This document shows positions 55,957 to 63,395 of a DNA stretch of 63,395 nucleotides, piece by piece. The stretch is from NCBI GenBank assembly GCA_018382295.1, contig JAGZQF010000014.1, forward strand, positions 1 through 63,395, in the 5' to 3' direction. Every line of letters starts with the position of its first letter. The stretch's first letter is position 1. This DNA is from Collinsella sp. Its GTDB lineage: Bacteria > Actinomycetota > Coriobacteriia > Coriobacteriales > Coriobacteriaceae. The position numbers and the translations under genes were made by a program. Under the pieces are notes generated by a model. It searched no databases, was not told where the DNA came from, and saw only the letters and a program-made list of their open reading frames with translations.

Positions 55957-56807
55957 TCATCTTTCCTGTTTCTCGATGTAGTTTTGCTTTATGACATGCG
56001 TCGCCCGTTCGTAGTCGCTGGCAACGTAAGCAGCGTACAGGGCATCGACAACCATAAGCTGGGCCATACGCGAAGCCATGGCACCGCTGCGGACCAAGGG
56101 TTCACTCGCAGCGACGCCGAGCACGGCATCGGCCATGGTGGCAAGATTGGATGATCCATCTACTTTGGTAACGGCCACAACGGGACAGTTGTGACGTTGA
56201 GCCTCGGCGGTGCAGTCCAGCACCTCTTGCGTCAAGCCCGAGTAGCTAAAGGCGATTGCCATATCGCCCTCATGCATGTTCTTGGCACATAAGAGCTGAT
56301 CATGCCAGTCGTCGTACAGATGGCACTCTTTGTCGACACGCATGAGCTTTTGCGCCGGTCGTGCGCGACCAAACGAGAGGCACCAATACCGAACAGATTG
56401 ACCGCGCGTGCCCGCTTAAGACGGGCCGCGCATCGCTCCAAGACGGTGTAATCGAGCGTTCGCGCCGTCGCCTCGATCGTGCGCACGTTGCTTTTCATCA
56501 CCTTCCCCACGATACGTTCGACGCTGTCATCCATGGAGATGTCCTCGAGGGCTACGTCTTTCTTGTCACCTAAGAGCGCCAGCTCGGCAATCAGTTCGCG
56601 CTGGAACTCCTTGTAGCCCGCAAAACCCAAACGCTTGCAAAAGCGCAAAATGCTCGAGGGCGAGGAGAACGTGACATCGGCAAGACCGCGGACGGACAGC
56701 CCGACCACCTCGTGCGGATGAGCGCTTACATATGCGATGACATTGCGTTCCGCCGGGCTCGCGCTGAGCTCACGCTCGCGAAGCCGCAAAAGCAATCCGT
56801 TTGCCAT
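55957..56807 (-). pseudogene. murR: RpiR-family regulator (MurR-like), frameshifted
   Basis: The N-terminal part (56807 down to about 56363) has an RpiR helix-turn-helix (VRGLADVTFSSPSSILRFCK) and the beginning of an SIS domain, NLFGIGASRLVAHD. The rest of the SIS domain (AQKLMRVDKECHLYDDWHDQ, then FSYSGLTQEVLD) is in another frame. The span of 851 nt is one short of a whole number of codons, and adding one base between GAC and GGCGCA restores a normal ~283-residue RpiR protein. It should repress the operon until MurNAc-6P binds. If the shift is real, control may be lost. GGAGG lies 8 nt before the ATG. Confidence 0.85.
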
Positions 56808-56841
56808 CTCAAACACCTCCGTTGAGAAGAATTAAAGACCA

Positions 56842-56854
56842 ACGAACGATTCGT
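56842..56854 (-). promoter_or_regulatory. Small palindrome upstream of the mur operon
   Basis: ACGAACGATTCGT, a 13-bp dyad 35 nt before the murR start; a possible operator. Confidence 0.3.
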
Positions 56855-56903
56855 ACCGGATACAAACAGCTTTTGCGGTACATTGTGCCGCATCGTGGCG
56901 CAC

Positions 56904-56930
56904 AAAGGGCGAGCGTTCTACCGCTCGCCC
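56904..56930 (-). terminator. Terminator of the VanZ gene
   Basis: GGGCGAGCG / CGCTCGCCC with a 6-nt loop, followed by TTTG on the minus strand; a short T tract. Confidence 0.7.
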
Positions 56931-57011
56931 CTCAAATCCGACCGCTCGGAAATACGCGCGACACAAAATAATTCAACAAGGTCGCATTATCAGAAACGGG
57001 TTTGTTACCGG

Positions 57012-57593
57012 CTAGCGCCTCGCATGGGCGCCGATCGGCCGAGTCGCATGGCGCACCAACGCCGCTGCCAGCAATACCAACAGCATGGCGGTGACATAGC
57101 CCGCAGCATCGAATCCTAAATCGATAACGTCGAAATGCCTGCCGGGAACAAAGATCTTATGCACCTGGTCGCCAACGGAGCAGGCAGCGCAAAAGAGAAA
57201 CACAGGCACGCAACGGGAACACACACTCCATGGACGCCTGGAAAAGCAGACCACGATCACCGAGGCGACCAATCCGACGAAGAAAAACTCTACGGTATGG
57301 GCGACGCGACGGACGTTTGCGCCTACCCACATGCGAATGGAAGCAAGTCGACCAGGCTGGACCGTCGAGGCAGCCGGATTGGTACTCTCAGTCATGCCGT
57401 CCCCCGCCTGAATTTCACCCGTGATGCCGGTAGCCTGAACGCCCGTAGCCTGGCCCTCCACCACACGCGCGGTGGACTCGCTCAGCAACGACGTCTCCAC
57501 CGCATTTTGCTCCGTCAGCACCCAGATGCCCGCCAGCGTTGCAGCGAACAGAACGATCGCGGTCCATCCGATTATTTGTTTTACGCGCGCCAA
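57012..57593 (-). CDS. VanZ-family membrane protein
   Basis: 193 residues: a first helix (IIGWTAIVLFAATLAGIWVL), a polar 70-residue loop, then three helices (HTVEFFFVGLVASVIVVCFS, VFLFCAACSVGDQVHKIF, FDAAGYVTAMLLVLLAAALV). The DQVHKIFVPGRHFDVIDLGF block fits VanZ/AcpZ-like proteins, which can lower teicoplanin sensitivity; most members are not resistance genes. The start is TTG at 57593, placed 7 nt after AAGGAGG; the frame reaches further up without a site. Monocistronic. Confidence 0.8.
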   Translation of the reverse strand: MARVKQIIGWTAIVLFAATLAGIWVLTEQNAVETSLLSESTARVVEGQATGVQATGITGEIQAGDGMTESTNPAASTVQPGRLASIRMWVGANVRRVAHTVEFFFVGLVASVIVVCFSRRPWSVCSRCVPVFLFCAACSVGDQVHKIFVPGRHFDVIDLGFDAAGYVTAMLLVLLAAALVRHATRPIGAHARR

Positions 57594-57697
57594 GGGCCAA
57601 CCTCCTTTTTTGAATATCAGCGAGTGTAGCCCCAAATGGCATCGTCACCGTATCAAAATTTGAATCGCAACAGGAAGCGACAAAGCGACGCAAACCC

Positions 57698-58303
57698 CTA
57701 CCCCGCCTCGCGCATCCAGCGATCGAACGTCCCCACGCACACGCCCAGGCACTTTGCCGCCTGGCTGCGGGTAATATCGCCCGCCTCATAGCTATCGCGC
57801 ACCAGCTCAAACTGAGGAGGGCACGGCTTGCGAGGTCGACCGAAACGGACCCCTCGCGCCCGCGCCGCTGCAATTCCCTCCGCTTGGCGCCGATGGATAT
57901 TCTCGCGCTCTACCTGCGCCACGTAGCTCAGCAGTTGCAGCACAATATCGGCAATCAGGACGTTGGTCACATCCGGCGCGCCGCTGGCCCTAGCGCGCGT
58001 GTCAAGCAATGGCATGTCCAACACCACAATGGCAACCCCGAGCTCCTTGGTAATGCGTCGCCATTCCTCAAGAATCTCGGAGTAATTACGGCCAAGTCGG
58101 TCGATAGAAAGCACCACCAGTACGTCCCCGTCTCCCAGGACGTGCAGCAGCTCGCGATAACGCGGTCGATCGAAGTCCTTGCCGCTCGCATGGTCGGCAT
58201 AAATATTCGCCGAGCCCACGCCATAGGCGCCCAGCGCATCCAGCTGCCGATTAAGGTTCTGATCGCGCGAACTCACCCGCGCATAACCGTACACCGTCGC
58301 CAT
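57698..58303 (-). CDS. Serine recombinase / resolvase-invertase family protein
   Basis: 201 residues. The catalytic domain has YARVSSRDQN (nucleophile S11), SIDRLGRNY with catalytic arginines, and LLSYVAQVERENIHRRQAEG, then IAAARARGVRFGRP. The C-terminal helix-turn-helix (ITRSQAAKCLGVCVGTFDRW) is present, so it is full length for a resolvase/invertase. It would cut and rejoin DNA at paired sites. There are no other transposon genes in reach; a paired inverted repeat sits 20 nt before the start. GGGG ATGAG precedes the ATG at 58303. Confidence 0.88.
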   Translation of the reverse strand: MATVYGYARVSSRDQNLNRQLDALGAYGVGSANIYADHASGKDFDRPRYRELLHVLGDGDVLVVLSIDRLGRNYSEILEEWRRITKELGVAIVVLDMPLLDTRARASGAPDVTNVLIADIVLQLLSYVAQVERENIHRRQAEGIAAARARGVRFGRPRKPCPPQFELVRDSYEAGDITRSQAAKCLGVCVGTFDRWMREAG

Positions 58304-58322
58304 CTCATCCCCGCTTTCTTGT

Positions 58323-58361
58323 AAACCTGCCAAAAAGGGACAGGTTTATTTTGGTAGGTTT
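58323..58361. other. Inverted repeat upstream of the recombinase, candidate res site
   Basis: AAACCTGCCAAAA and TTTTGGTAGGTTT (one mismatch) flank 13 bp. Length and placement suit binding by a resolvase dimer, either as operator or crossover site. Confidence 0.45.
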
Positions 58362-58420
58362 TACCTCTCAAATAGCAGGTAAGCGGGCGGCCGAGCAGAC
58401 GGCAAGGTAGCCACGATTCA

Positions 58421-58451
58421 AATGCGAAGGGCGGTCCCGAAAGGCCGCCCT
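58421..58451 (-). terminator. Terminator of rnr
   Basis: AGGGCGG / CCGCCCT stem with CTTTCGGGA loop, followed by TCGCATTT on the minus strand. The T tract is weak. Confidence 0.6.
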
Positions 58452-58480
58452 CCGCTCTCTCGCCACGAGTCGGGATTTAG

Positions 58481-60616
58481 CTAATGGATAAGCTTAAAGT
58501 CCAAGTGCCCACGCGTGGTATTGACGCGCGAGACCTCGATAATCACGCGCTGCCCCAGCTCGTAACGGGTGCCCGTGTCGGCACCTGTGAGCGTTAGCGC
58601 GTCCTCGTCGAACTCGAACCACTCGTTGCCCAGGCTCTTAATTGAAACCAGGCCCTCGACCTGTGTTAGGTCCAAGCGCACAAAGAGGCCCATGCTGCTA
58701 ACCCACGAGACGGTTCCGGCATAGCGCTCACCCAGACGGTCCTCATAGTACTGGGCAATCTTGATCTTTTGCGTCGCATGGCTGGCGGCATCTGCCGCGC
58801 GCTCGGCATCGCTACATGCGCGGCAGATCTGCGGCAGAATGCGCGGCAGCGACTCGCGCCCCTTACCGATCAGCCGCGGCGTACGGACCAAGGCGTCCTT
58901 GCCGCCGAGCTGCTCATAGGCCAACTGCAGTTTGAGCACGCGGTGCACCACCAGATCGGGGTAGCGACGGATGGGACTCGTAAAGTGACAGTAGCACGGC
59001 GCGGCGAGCGCAAAGTGGCCCTCGTTGCGCGGCTTGTACAGCGCGCGCTGCATGCTGCGCAGAAGCAGCGTGTTGACGAGCGGTGCGTTGGCCGTACCGG
59101 CGGCAGCATCAACTGCAGCCTGCAGCTCATCGGGGCTCCCCAGGGCAATACCGGCAGCACGGCGATCGTCGATGATGCCTAGCTGCGCCAGCGCAACGGC
59201 AGCACCGTGCAGGCTATCGGGGCTCGGATCCTCATGCACACGATAGCAGGCCTCGATATCACGGTCTGCCAGCCACTCTGCAACGCACTCGTTGGCGAGC
59301 AGCATGGCTTCCTCGATAAGCGACGTGGCACACGAACGCTCACGCGCCACAATCTGCACGGGCACTCCGTCCTCATCCAATAGAGCGCGAATCTCGGCTG
59401 TGTCAAAATCGACTGAGCCGCGGGCGCGACGAATACGACGGCGAAGTTCGGCGAGTTCGTTAGCGGCGACAAGGAAATCGCCGAGGTCGATGTTGTAGCC
59501 GCGGGCGGCCTCCTCGCACGCAAGACCGCGCTCAAGCGCTTCCTCGCGCGAGGTCTCGGCAGCCGCAACATCCTCGGCTGCACCCTCCAGCACCGAATAC
59601 TCAACCGCGCCGGCACGCACCAGCAGCGCCTCGGCGCCGTCATAGTCCATACGCACACGCGAGCGAATCACGCTGGGATACGGATCGTAATGCCGCACGC
59701 GACCCTGCGCATCGAGCTCGATATCGACGGTAAACGCAAGACGGTCCTCGTCAGGGCGAAGCGAGCACAGGTCACAGGACAGGCGTTCGGGCAGCATGGG
59801 AAGCACGCGATCGGCCAGATACACCGATGTCGTACGATGGCGAGCCTCAAGATCGATATGCCCGTCCCAAGCCACATAGTGTGAAACGTCGGCGATATGC
59901 ACACCCAGCTTGTAGCCACCCTCGGGCGTACGCTCCAGCGAAATGGCATCGTCAAAGTCGCGCGCGTCGACCGGGTCGATCGTGATGACAAAGCGGTCGC
60001 GCAGATCGCGGCGGAGCGGGTCCTTAAGCGCCGCGGACACATCGAGCGAAAGCCCCTCGGCCTCGTCCAGCGCGGCCTCGGGATAGCTATCGGTATAGCC
60101 GTAACGCGCCATCACATATTGAACGCCCAAATCGGGCGCGTCATCTCCGCCAATGCGGCGTTCAATCGTCACGGTGCCCGATTCCAGGCGCGTCGGGTAG
60201 GTCAAAATGTGCGCGACAACAGCATCACCCGGGTGGACGCCCAGACGATCCGCCGAGGTATCCTCGGGCAGAATGAAGAAGTCGGCCTTCAGACGCGAAT
60301 CGAGCGGCTCAATCACACCGAGCGGACCGGCGGTCTGGTACGTGCCCACCACGCTTATGGCTGCACGCTCAACCACGCCCTCGATCACGGCGCGCCGCTC
60401 ACCGTGCGGGCTGTTCTTAATGCTCACGGCAACGGTATCGCCATCCATGATCTCGCGCTTACCGCGGCCCATGACCTTGTAGTCGCCATTCTCGGTTATG
60501 ACATAGGCACTGTGCTCATGGAGCTGCACGCGCCCGGTCAGGCTCGGACGGCGTTCGCTGCGCACCGGCCCGCGCTTATTGCGAGCTCCACGCTTATGCT
60601 TGTTATTGCGCCCCAT
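58481..60616 (-). CDS. rnr: Ribonuclease R
   Basis: 711 residues. A basic N-terminus (MGRNNKHKRGARNKRG), cold-shock OB domains (about 25-200), the RNB catalytic domain with ITIDPVDARDFDDAI (the four catalytic acids), HYVAWDG and YCHFTSPIRRYPDLVVHR, and a C-terminal S1 domain (GTVSWVSSMGLFVRLD). It degrades structured RNA 3'-5' and works with SmpB-tmRNA. The C-terminal Lys-rich tail of E. coli RNase R is absent. GGAGG lies 4 nt before the ATG. Confidence 0.94.
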   Translation of the reverse strand: MGRNNKHKRGARNKRGPVRSERRPSLTGRVQLHEHSAYVITENGDYKVMGRGKREIMDGDTVAVSIKNSPHGERRAVIEGVVERAAISVVGTYQTAGPLGVIEPLDSRLKADFFILPEDTSADRLGVHPGDAVVAHILTYPTRLESGTVTIERRIGGDDAPDLGVQYVMARYGYTDSYPEAALDEAEGLSLDVSAALKDPLRRDLRDRFVITIDPVDARDFDDAISLERTPEGGYKLGVHIADVSHYVAWDGHIDLEARHRTTSVYLADRVLPMLPERLSCDLCSLRPDEDRLAFTVDIELDAQGRVRHYDPYPSVIRSRVRMDYDGAEALLVRAGAVEYSVLEGAAEDVAAAETSREEALERGLACEEAARGYNIDLGDFLVAANELAELRRRIRRARGSVDFDTAEIRALLDEDGVPVQIVARERSCATSLIEEAMLLANECVAEWLADRDIEACYRVHEDPSPDSLHGAAVALAQLGIIDDRRAAGIALGSPDELQAAVDAAAGTANAPLVNTLLLRSMQRALYKPRNEGHFALAAPCYCHFTSPIRRYPDLVVHRVLKLQLAYEQLGGKDALVRTPRLIGKGRESLPRILPQICRACSDAERAADAASHATQKIKIAQYYEDRLGERYAGTVSWVSSMGLFVRLDLTQVEGLVSIKSLGNEWFEFDEDALTLTGADTGTRYELGQRVIIEVSRVNTTRGHLDFKLIH

Positions 60617-60663
60617 GGCGCCTCCTAACTATCGATTGCGAACTCCAAAGAGTCTACCCAAAT

Positions 60664-60693
60664 GATTCGCTTTCCTGCCGTCCCCTAGGGATC
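60664..60693. repeat. Dispersed palindrome, family C, half copy
   Basis: GATTCGCTTTCCTGCCGTCC then CCTAGGGATC matches one arm of the family C palindrome with a few changes. It directly abuts the ftsX terminator, as copy 1 abuts the yerC terminator. Confidence 0.6.
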
Positions 60694-60727
60694 AAAAAAC
60701 GGGCCGCCCCATAAGAGACGACCCGTT
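60694..60727 (-). terminator. Terminator of ftsEX
   Basis: AACGGGTCG / CGGCCCGTT imperfect stem followed by TTTTTT on the minus strand, 25 nt after the ftsX stop. Confidence 0.85.
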
Positions 60728-60751
60728 GGAAGGGATGAATTCCAGGCATGC

Positions 60752-61672
60752 CTACACGCGCAGGTAGCGGCGCATGGCGATGGCAGAACCAAAGAAACCG
60801 ATAATCACGCCGACCAGAATCAGCGCAGCATAGGTCACCAAGTAGTACTGCATCGGCAGGGCAAACGACATCCAGCCGATGCTCTCCTGCAGACGCGGAA
60901 TCATCAGGTTGCGCAGCAGCTCCAGAACGCCGATGGAAAGCAACGAGCCCAAAATGGCCTGTAGTACGCCCTCGGTGATAAACGGGCCGCGAATGAAGCC
61001 GTTGCTGGCGCCGACCAGACGCATAATCGCAATCTCACGACGACGTGCCGTGATGGATAGGCGAATCGTGTTGTTGATGAAGATGAAAGCGATAAAGGTC
61101 AGAAGGCCAACGAGCACCACGGCGGCGATGCGGATGTAGTTGGTCACCTGGAACAGGCGGCTCACTGCCTCCTGGCCGTACAGCACGCTCGCGTTGACGT
61201 CGCCGTCATCCACGATCTTCTGGAAATCGGCATCCTTCTTGAGCTTCTCTGCCGTGCTCTCGACCTTGGACGGATCGTCCATCTCAATAGCGAAGGAAGC
61301 CGGCAGCGGGTTCTGGCCATCGAGCGCGCTCATGGTGGCGTCGGCGTTGCCCGACATCTTGCTCGAATACTCGGCCTTCGCGTCGTCCTTGTCCTTATAG
61401 GTCACGGACTTGACGTTGCTCCACGTCTTAAGCTCGGCCTCAAAAGCCTGAACATCAGCCTGATCGGCGTCATCACTAATGAAGGCGTTGATGACAACCT
61501 GATCCTCGACGGTGCCGATCACGGAGTTCAGCACCGCGGAGCCCATAATGAACAGGCCGATGATAAACAGCGAAAGGAAGATCGTGATGACGGCGCCGAG
61601 CGAGGTAGTCCAGTTACGGAAGAAGTGGCTGATTGCCTCTTTGAAGGAGTAGCCCACGTTAGTTGGTGCCAT
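60752..61672 (-). CDS. ftsX: Cell division protein FtsX
   Basis: 306 residues, four membrane helices. A large outer loop (about 55-170) with acidic repeats follows helix 1 (SLGAVITIFLSLFIIGLFIM). The C-terminal FtsX domain has LSITARRREIAIMRLVGASN and GPFITEGVLQAILGSLLSIG. It pairs with FtsE to activate cell-wall hydrolases at the division site. It overlaps ftsE by 14 nt, so the two are coupled. Complete. Confidence 0.94.
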   Translation of the reverse strand: MAPTNVGYSFKEAISHFFRNWTTSLGAVITIFLSLFIIGLFIMGSAVLNSVIGTVEDQVVINAFISDDADQADVQAFEAELKTWSNVKSVTYKDKDDAKAEYSSKMSGNADATMSALDGQNPLPASFAIEMDDPSKVESTAEKLKKDADFQKIVDDGDVNASVLYGQEAVSRLFQVTNYIRIAAVVLVGLLTFIAFIFINNTIRLSITARRREIAIMRLVGASNGFIRGPFITEGVLQAILGSLLSIGVLELLRNLMIPRLQESIGWMSFALPMQYYLVTYAALILVGVIIGFFGSAIAMRRYLRV

Positions 61673-62879
61673 AGTTGCCGTAACCTCCCCTCTCCTGGTC
61701 GCGGATGACGTGGCCGCCCTCGAGGGCGATCACGCGACGGTGCATGCTATCGACCATCTCGCGGTCGTGCGTGGCGACGATCACGGTGGTGCCGGTGCGG
61801 TTAATACGCTCAAGCAGCTTCATGATGCCCAGCGAGATCGCCGGGTCGAGGTTGCCCGTGGGCTCGTCGCAGATCAGCAGCGGCGGACGGTTGACCATAG
61901 CACGGGCGACGGCAACGCGCTGCTGCTCGCCACCGGAAAGCTGGTCGGGCAGCGAGTCCATCTGATCGGCCAGACCGACCAGACGCAGCACCTCGGGCAC
62001 CTGGCTGCGAATGACGCCCTTGGGCTTGCCGATGCACTGCAGGGCAAACGCCACGTTTTCGTAGGCGGTCTTTTGCGGCAGAAGCTTAAAGTCCTGGAAC
62101 ACGGCGCCAATCTGGCGGCGCAGGAACGGAACCTTGCGGTTCTTGATCTTCATGAGGTCCTGACCGGCAACCAGGATGCGGCCGCTCGTCGGCTTGACGT
62201 CGCGGTTGAGCGTCGACAGCAGCGTGGTCTTACCCGAGCCGGAGTGACCGACCAGGAAGACAAACTCGCCCGGATAGATCTCGATGTTGATGTCGTCGAG
62301 TGCAGGCTTGTTGGGCTGTGCCGGATAGATCTTGGTGACATGCTCCATAAGGATGACGGGCTCGACACCGGCCTGCTTGGCCATCTTCTTGCGGCTGGCC
62401 TGCGGATCGATGGGCGCAAACACCGACGTAAAATCGGGGTTGTTGAGCGCGTTATCGATGCTTGCGACCTCGGCTGCCTGATCGCTCTCGACCACCGGGG
62501 CAGCAGGCTGCGTGGGGTCGGGAATAGCGGCAAAGAGACCGGACTGCGCAGGCTGAGGAGCCGGCGTCGCAGGGGCCAAGGGGTCGGGAATGCCGGCCAT
62601 GGTAGGCTGCGGCGTGGCGGCACCAGCCTGAGGCTGCTCCACGCGAGCGGTCACGGCCTGAACGGGCTCAAAACCCGCCGTGCCGGAAAGCGCGACATCG
62701 CTGGTTGGATTGTAGGCAAAGGGATCGGATGCCGGCTGTGCCTGATCTGCCGGCTGAGCGGGGGCCTGAGCAACAGGCTGGCCCTCTGAATCCGGAGTGG
62801 CGAAACGACTGCCCTGGACGCCTGCCTGCGTCTTGGGGGCATCATCGCCCGCACCGGAGGTACGGAAGTGGTTACCCAC
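61659..62879 (-). CDS. ftsE: Cell division ATP-binding protein FtsE with long N-terminal extension
   Basis: 406 residues; usual FtsE proteins have about 220-230. The ABC domain starts near residue 175: Walker A GHSGSGKTT at 211-219, Q-loop VFQDFKLL, signature LSGGEQQRVAVARAM, Walker B LLICDEPTGNLDP and H-loop ATHDREMVDSM. Residues 1-170 are Pro/Ala/Gln-rich and likely disordered, with a helical patch near 137-150. The GTG start at 62879 follows AAGGAG by 5 nt, and no good site precedes a shorter form, so the extension seems real. It may tether FtsEX to other division proteins. Confidence 0.92.
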   Translation of the reverse strand: MGNHFRTSGAGDDAPKTQAGVQGSRFATPDSEGQPVAQAPAQPADQAQPASDPFAYNPTSDVALSGTAGFEPVQAVTARVEQPQAGAATPQPTMAGIPDPLAPATPAPQPAQSGLFAAIPDPTQPAAPVVESDQAAEVASIDNALNNPDFTSVFAPIDPQASRKKMAKQAGVEPVILMEHVTKIYPAQPNKPALDDINIEIYPGEFVFLVGHSGSGKTTLLSTLNRDVKPTSGRILVAGQDLMKIKNRKVPFLRRQIGAVFQDFKLLPQKTAYENVAFALQCIGKPKGVIRSQVPEVLRLVGLADQMDSLPDQLSGGEQQRVAVARAMVNRPPLLICDEPTGNLDPAISLGIMKLLERINRTGTTVIVATHDREMVDSMHRRVIALEGGHVIRDQERGGYGNYGTN

Positions 62880-62983
62880 TGGTGCTCCTTATCGTCGTGC
62901 GTTTAAACTACATGAGCGCTTAGTATTTTAGCAGCATTAGCTTTGCTGCACATAAGAAGCATGGCCGTGTTTGGGTCCCTCCG

Positions 62984-63104
62984 GCCGGACACAGGGTTAC
63001 TCTCCAAATCGTCCTCGGACATGTCGGAGCCTCCGCTGCGCACTACGTGCGGCGGGGGCTCCTCCGTCCTGCGGAAAGATTTGGAAAGTAACCCTGTGTC
63101 CGGC
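62984..63104. repeat. 121-bp near-perfect palindrome
   Basis: Outer arms GCCGGACACAGGGTTACT then CTCCAAATC (62984-63010) and the complement at 63078-63104 match in 26 of 27 pairs. An inner stem GGAGCC(T)CCGC / GCGG(G)GGCTCC lies at about 63025-63062. It could be a structured RNA, a cruciform or a mobile hairpin. It lies upstream of ftsE. Confidence 0.85.
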
Positions 63105-63232
63105 CTGCGGTAACTAAGGGGTCGCCGCGTTTTACTTGGGGTGCTGCATATACAAAGTTGGAAGGGTCTGAATTGCGCTTTGTCGATATATGCCCTTTTC
63201 CCTGATGGGACCGTGCTTGAGGGGCGTCTTCA

Positions 63233-63300
63233 TAAGTTGCGGTGAAATAGGGACTGTTTTACCAGTTAAAAGGTCTAATCAGTCCTTATTTCACCACAAT
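63233..63300. repeat. Dispersed palindrome, family B, copy 3
   Basis: TAAGTTGCGGTGAAATAGGG then ACTG, and the inverse AGTCCTTATTTCACC with several changes. Confidence 0.75.
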
Positions 63301-63395
63301 CAGAACCACCCTTAAAAAGGGTGGTTTGCTCTTAGGGTATAACCCACGGGCCCCGGGCTCGCGTCTAAAGGCGCGGGCCCGGACTTCGTCCAGGC
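63301..63395. other. Hairpin-rich end of the window
   Basis: ACCACCCTT / AAGGGTGGT at 63305-63327, then GGGTATAACCC, a stem CGGGCTCGCG / CGCGGGCCCG and a short GGAC / GTCC hairpin. These could be the 3' end of a gene lying beyond the edge. I could not assign it to a known RNA or protein. Confidence 0.35.

Noticed and set aside
63330..63395. Window end as the 3' part of RNase P RNA or tmRNA
   Set aside because: GAAGTCCGGGC looked like an RNase P string, but other conserved parts are absent or not visible in the window.

Overview
The window is about 63.4 kb of GC-rich, densely coded DNA. It reads as a chromosomal segment of an anaerobic gut actinobacterium of the class Coriobacteriia, most like Collinsella. 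That placement is inferred from gene content: an [FeFe]-hydrogenase with a GltD-like partner, an EFR1-type flavodoxin/ferredoxin protein, a YerC/TrpR-like regulator, MurNAc use through MupG/MurP/MurQ, FucO and rubredoxin, together with base composition. No rRNA or marker-gene comparison was possible.

Layout. 1-8.4 kb: an MFS transporter cut by the window edge, a DUF3284 protein, an AddA/AddB-type helicase-nuclease pair and a YerC-like repressor. 8.7-19.5 kb: a small YvlD/holin-like membrane protein, an Rrf2 regulator divergent from cysK, mnmA, an M42 peptidase, fucO, a YoaK/DUF1275 membrane protein, a YgiQ radical SAM protein, a CPBP protease and an orphan RelB/DinJ antitoxin. 19.7-26.9 kb: a tightly coupled minus-strand cluster (NuoF/GltD hybrid, [FeFe]-hydrogenase, ABC binding protein, fused ABC permease-ATPase), with an EFR1 protein just upstream. 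27.5-33.6 kb: a DEAD-box helicase, then an FHA protein and a membrane Ser/Thr kinase. 34-39 kb: copA, copZ, csoR behind a CsoR-type operator, a frameshifted zinc-ribbon membrane gene and an amidohydrolase. 40.5-46.7 kb: gltB-gltD. 47-51 kb: an Nramp transporter, rubredoxin, flavin reductase, smpB, a TPR-like protein, and tRNA-Gln and tRNA-Glu. 51-58.3 kb: an ArsC-like protein, the MurNAc operon murR(frameshifted)-murQ-murP-mupG, a VanZ protein and a serine recombinase. 58.5-62.9 kb: rnr and ftsE-ftsX.

The most striking non-coding content is a set of intergenic palindrome families. There are eight complete copies of one palindrome, each exactly 57 bp. Six of them flank the FHA-kinase pair as arrays of two and four. 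There is also a 46-bp hairpin repeated three times at an exact 62-bp period, a pair of about 237-bp segments bounded by matching inverted ends but with different interiors, two further dispersed palindrome families, and one 121-bp near-perfect palindrome.

Two genes (murR and the zinc-ribbon gene) each look one nucleotide short. This is either real inactivation or sequence error. All coordinates and starts were judged by eye from ribosome binding sites. No database search was possible.
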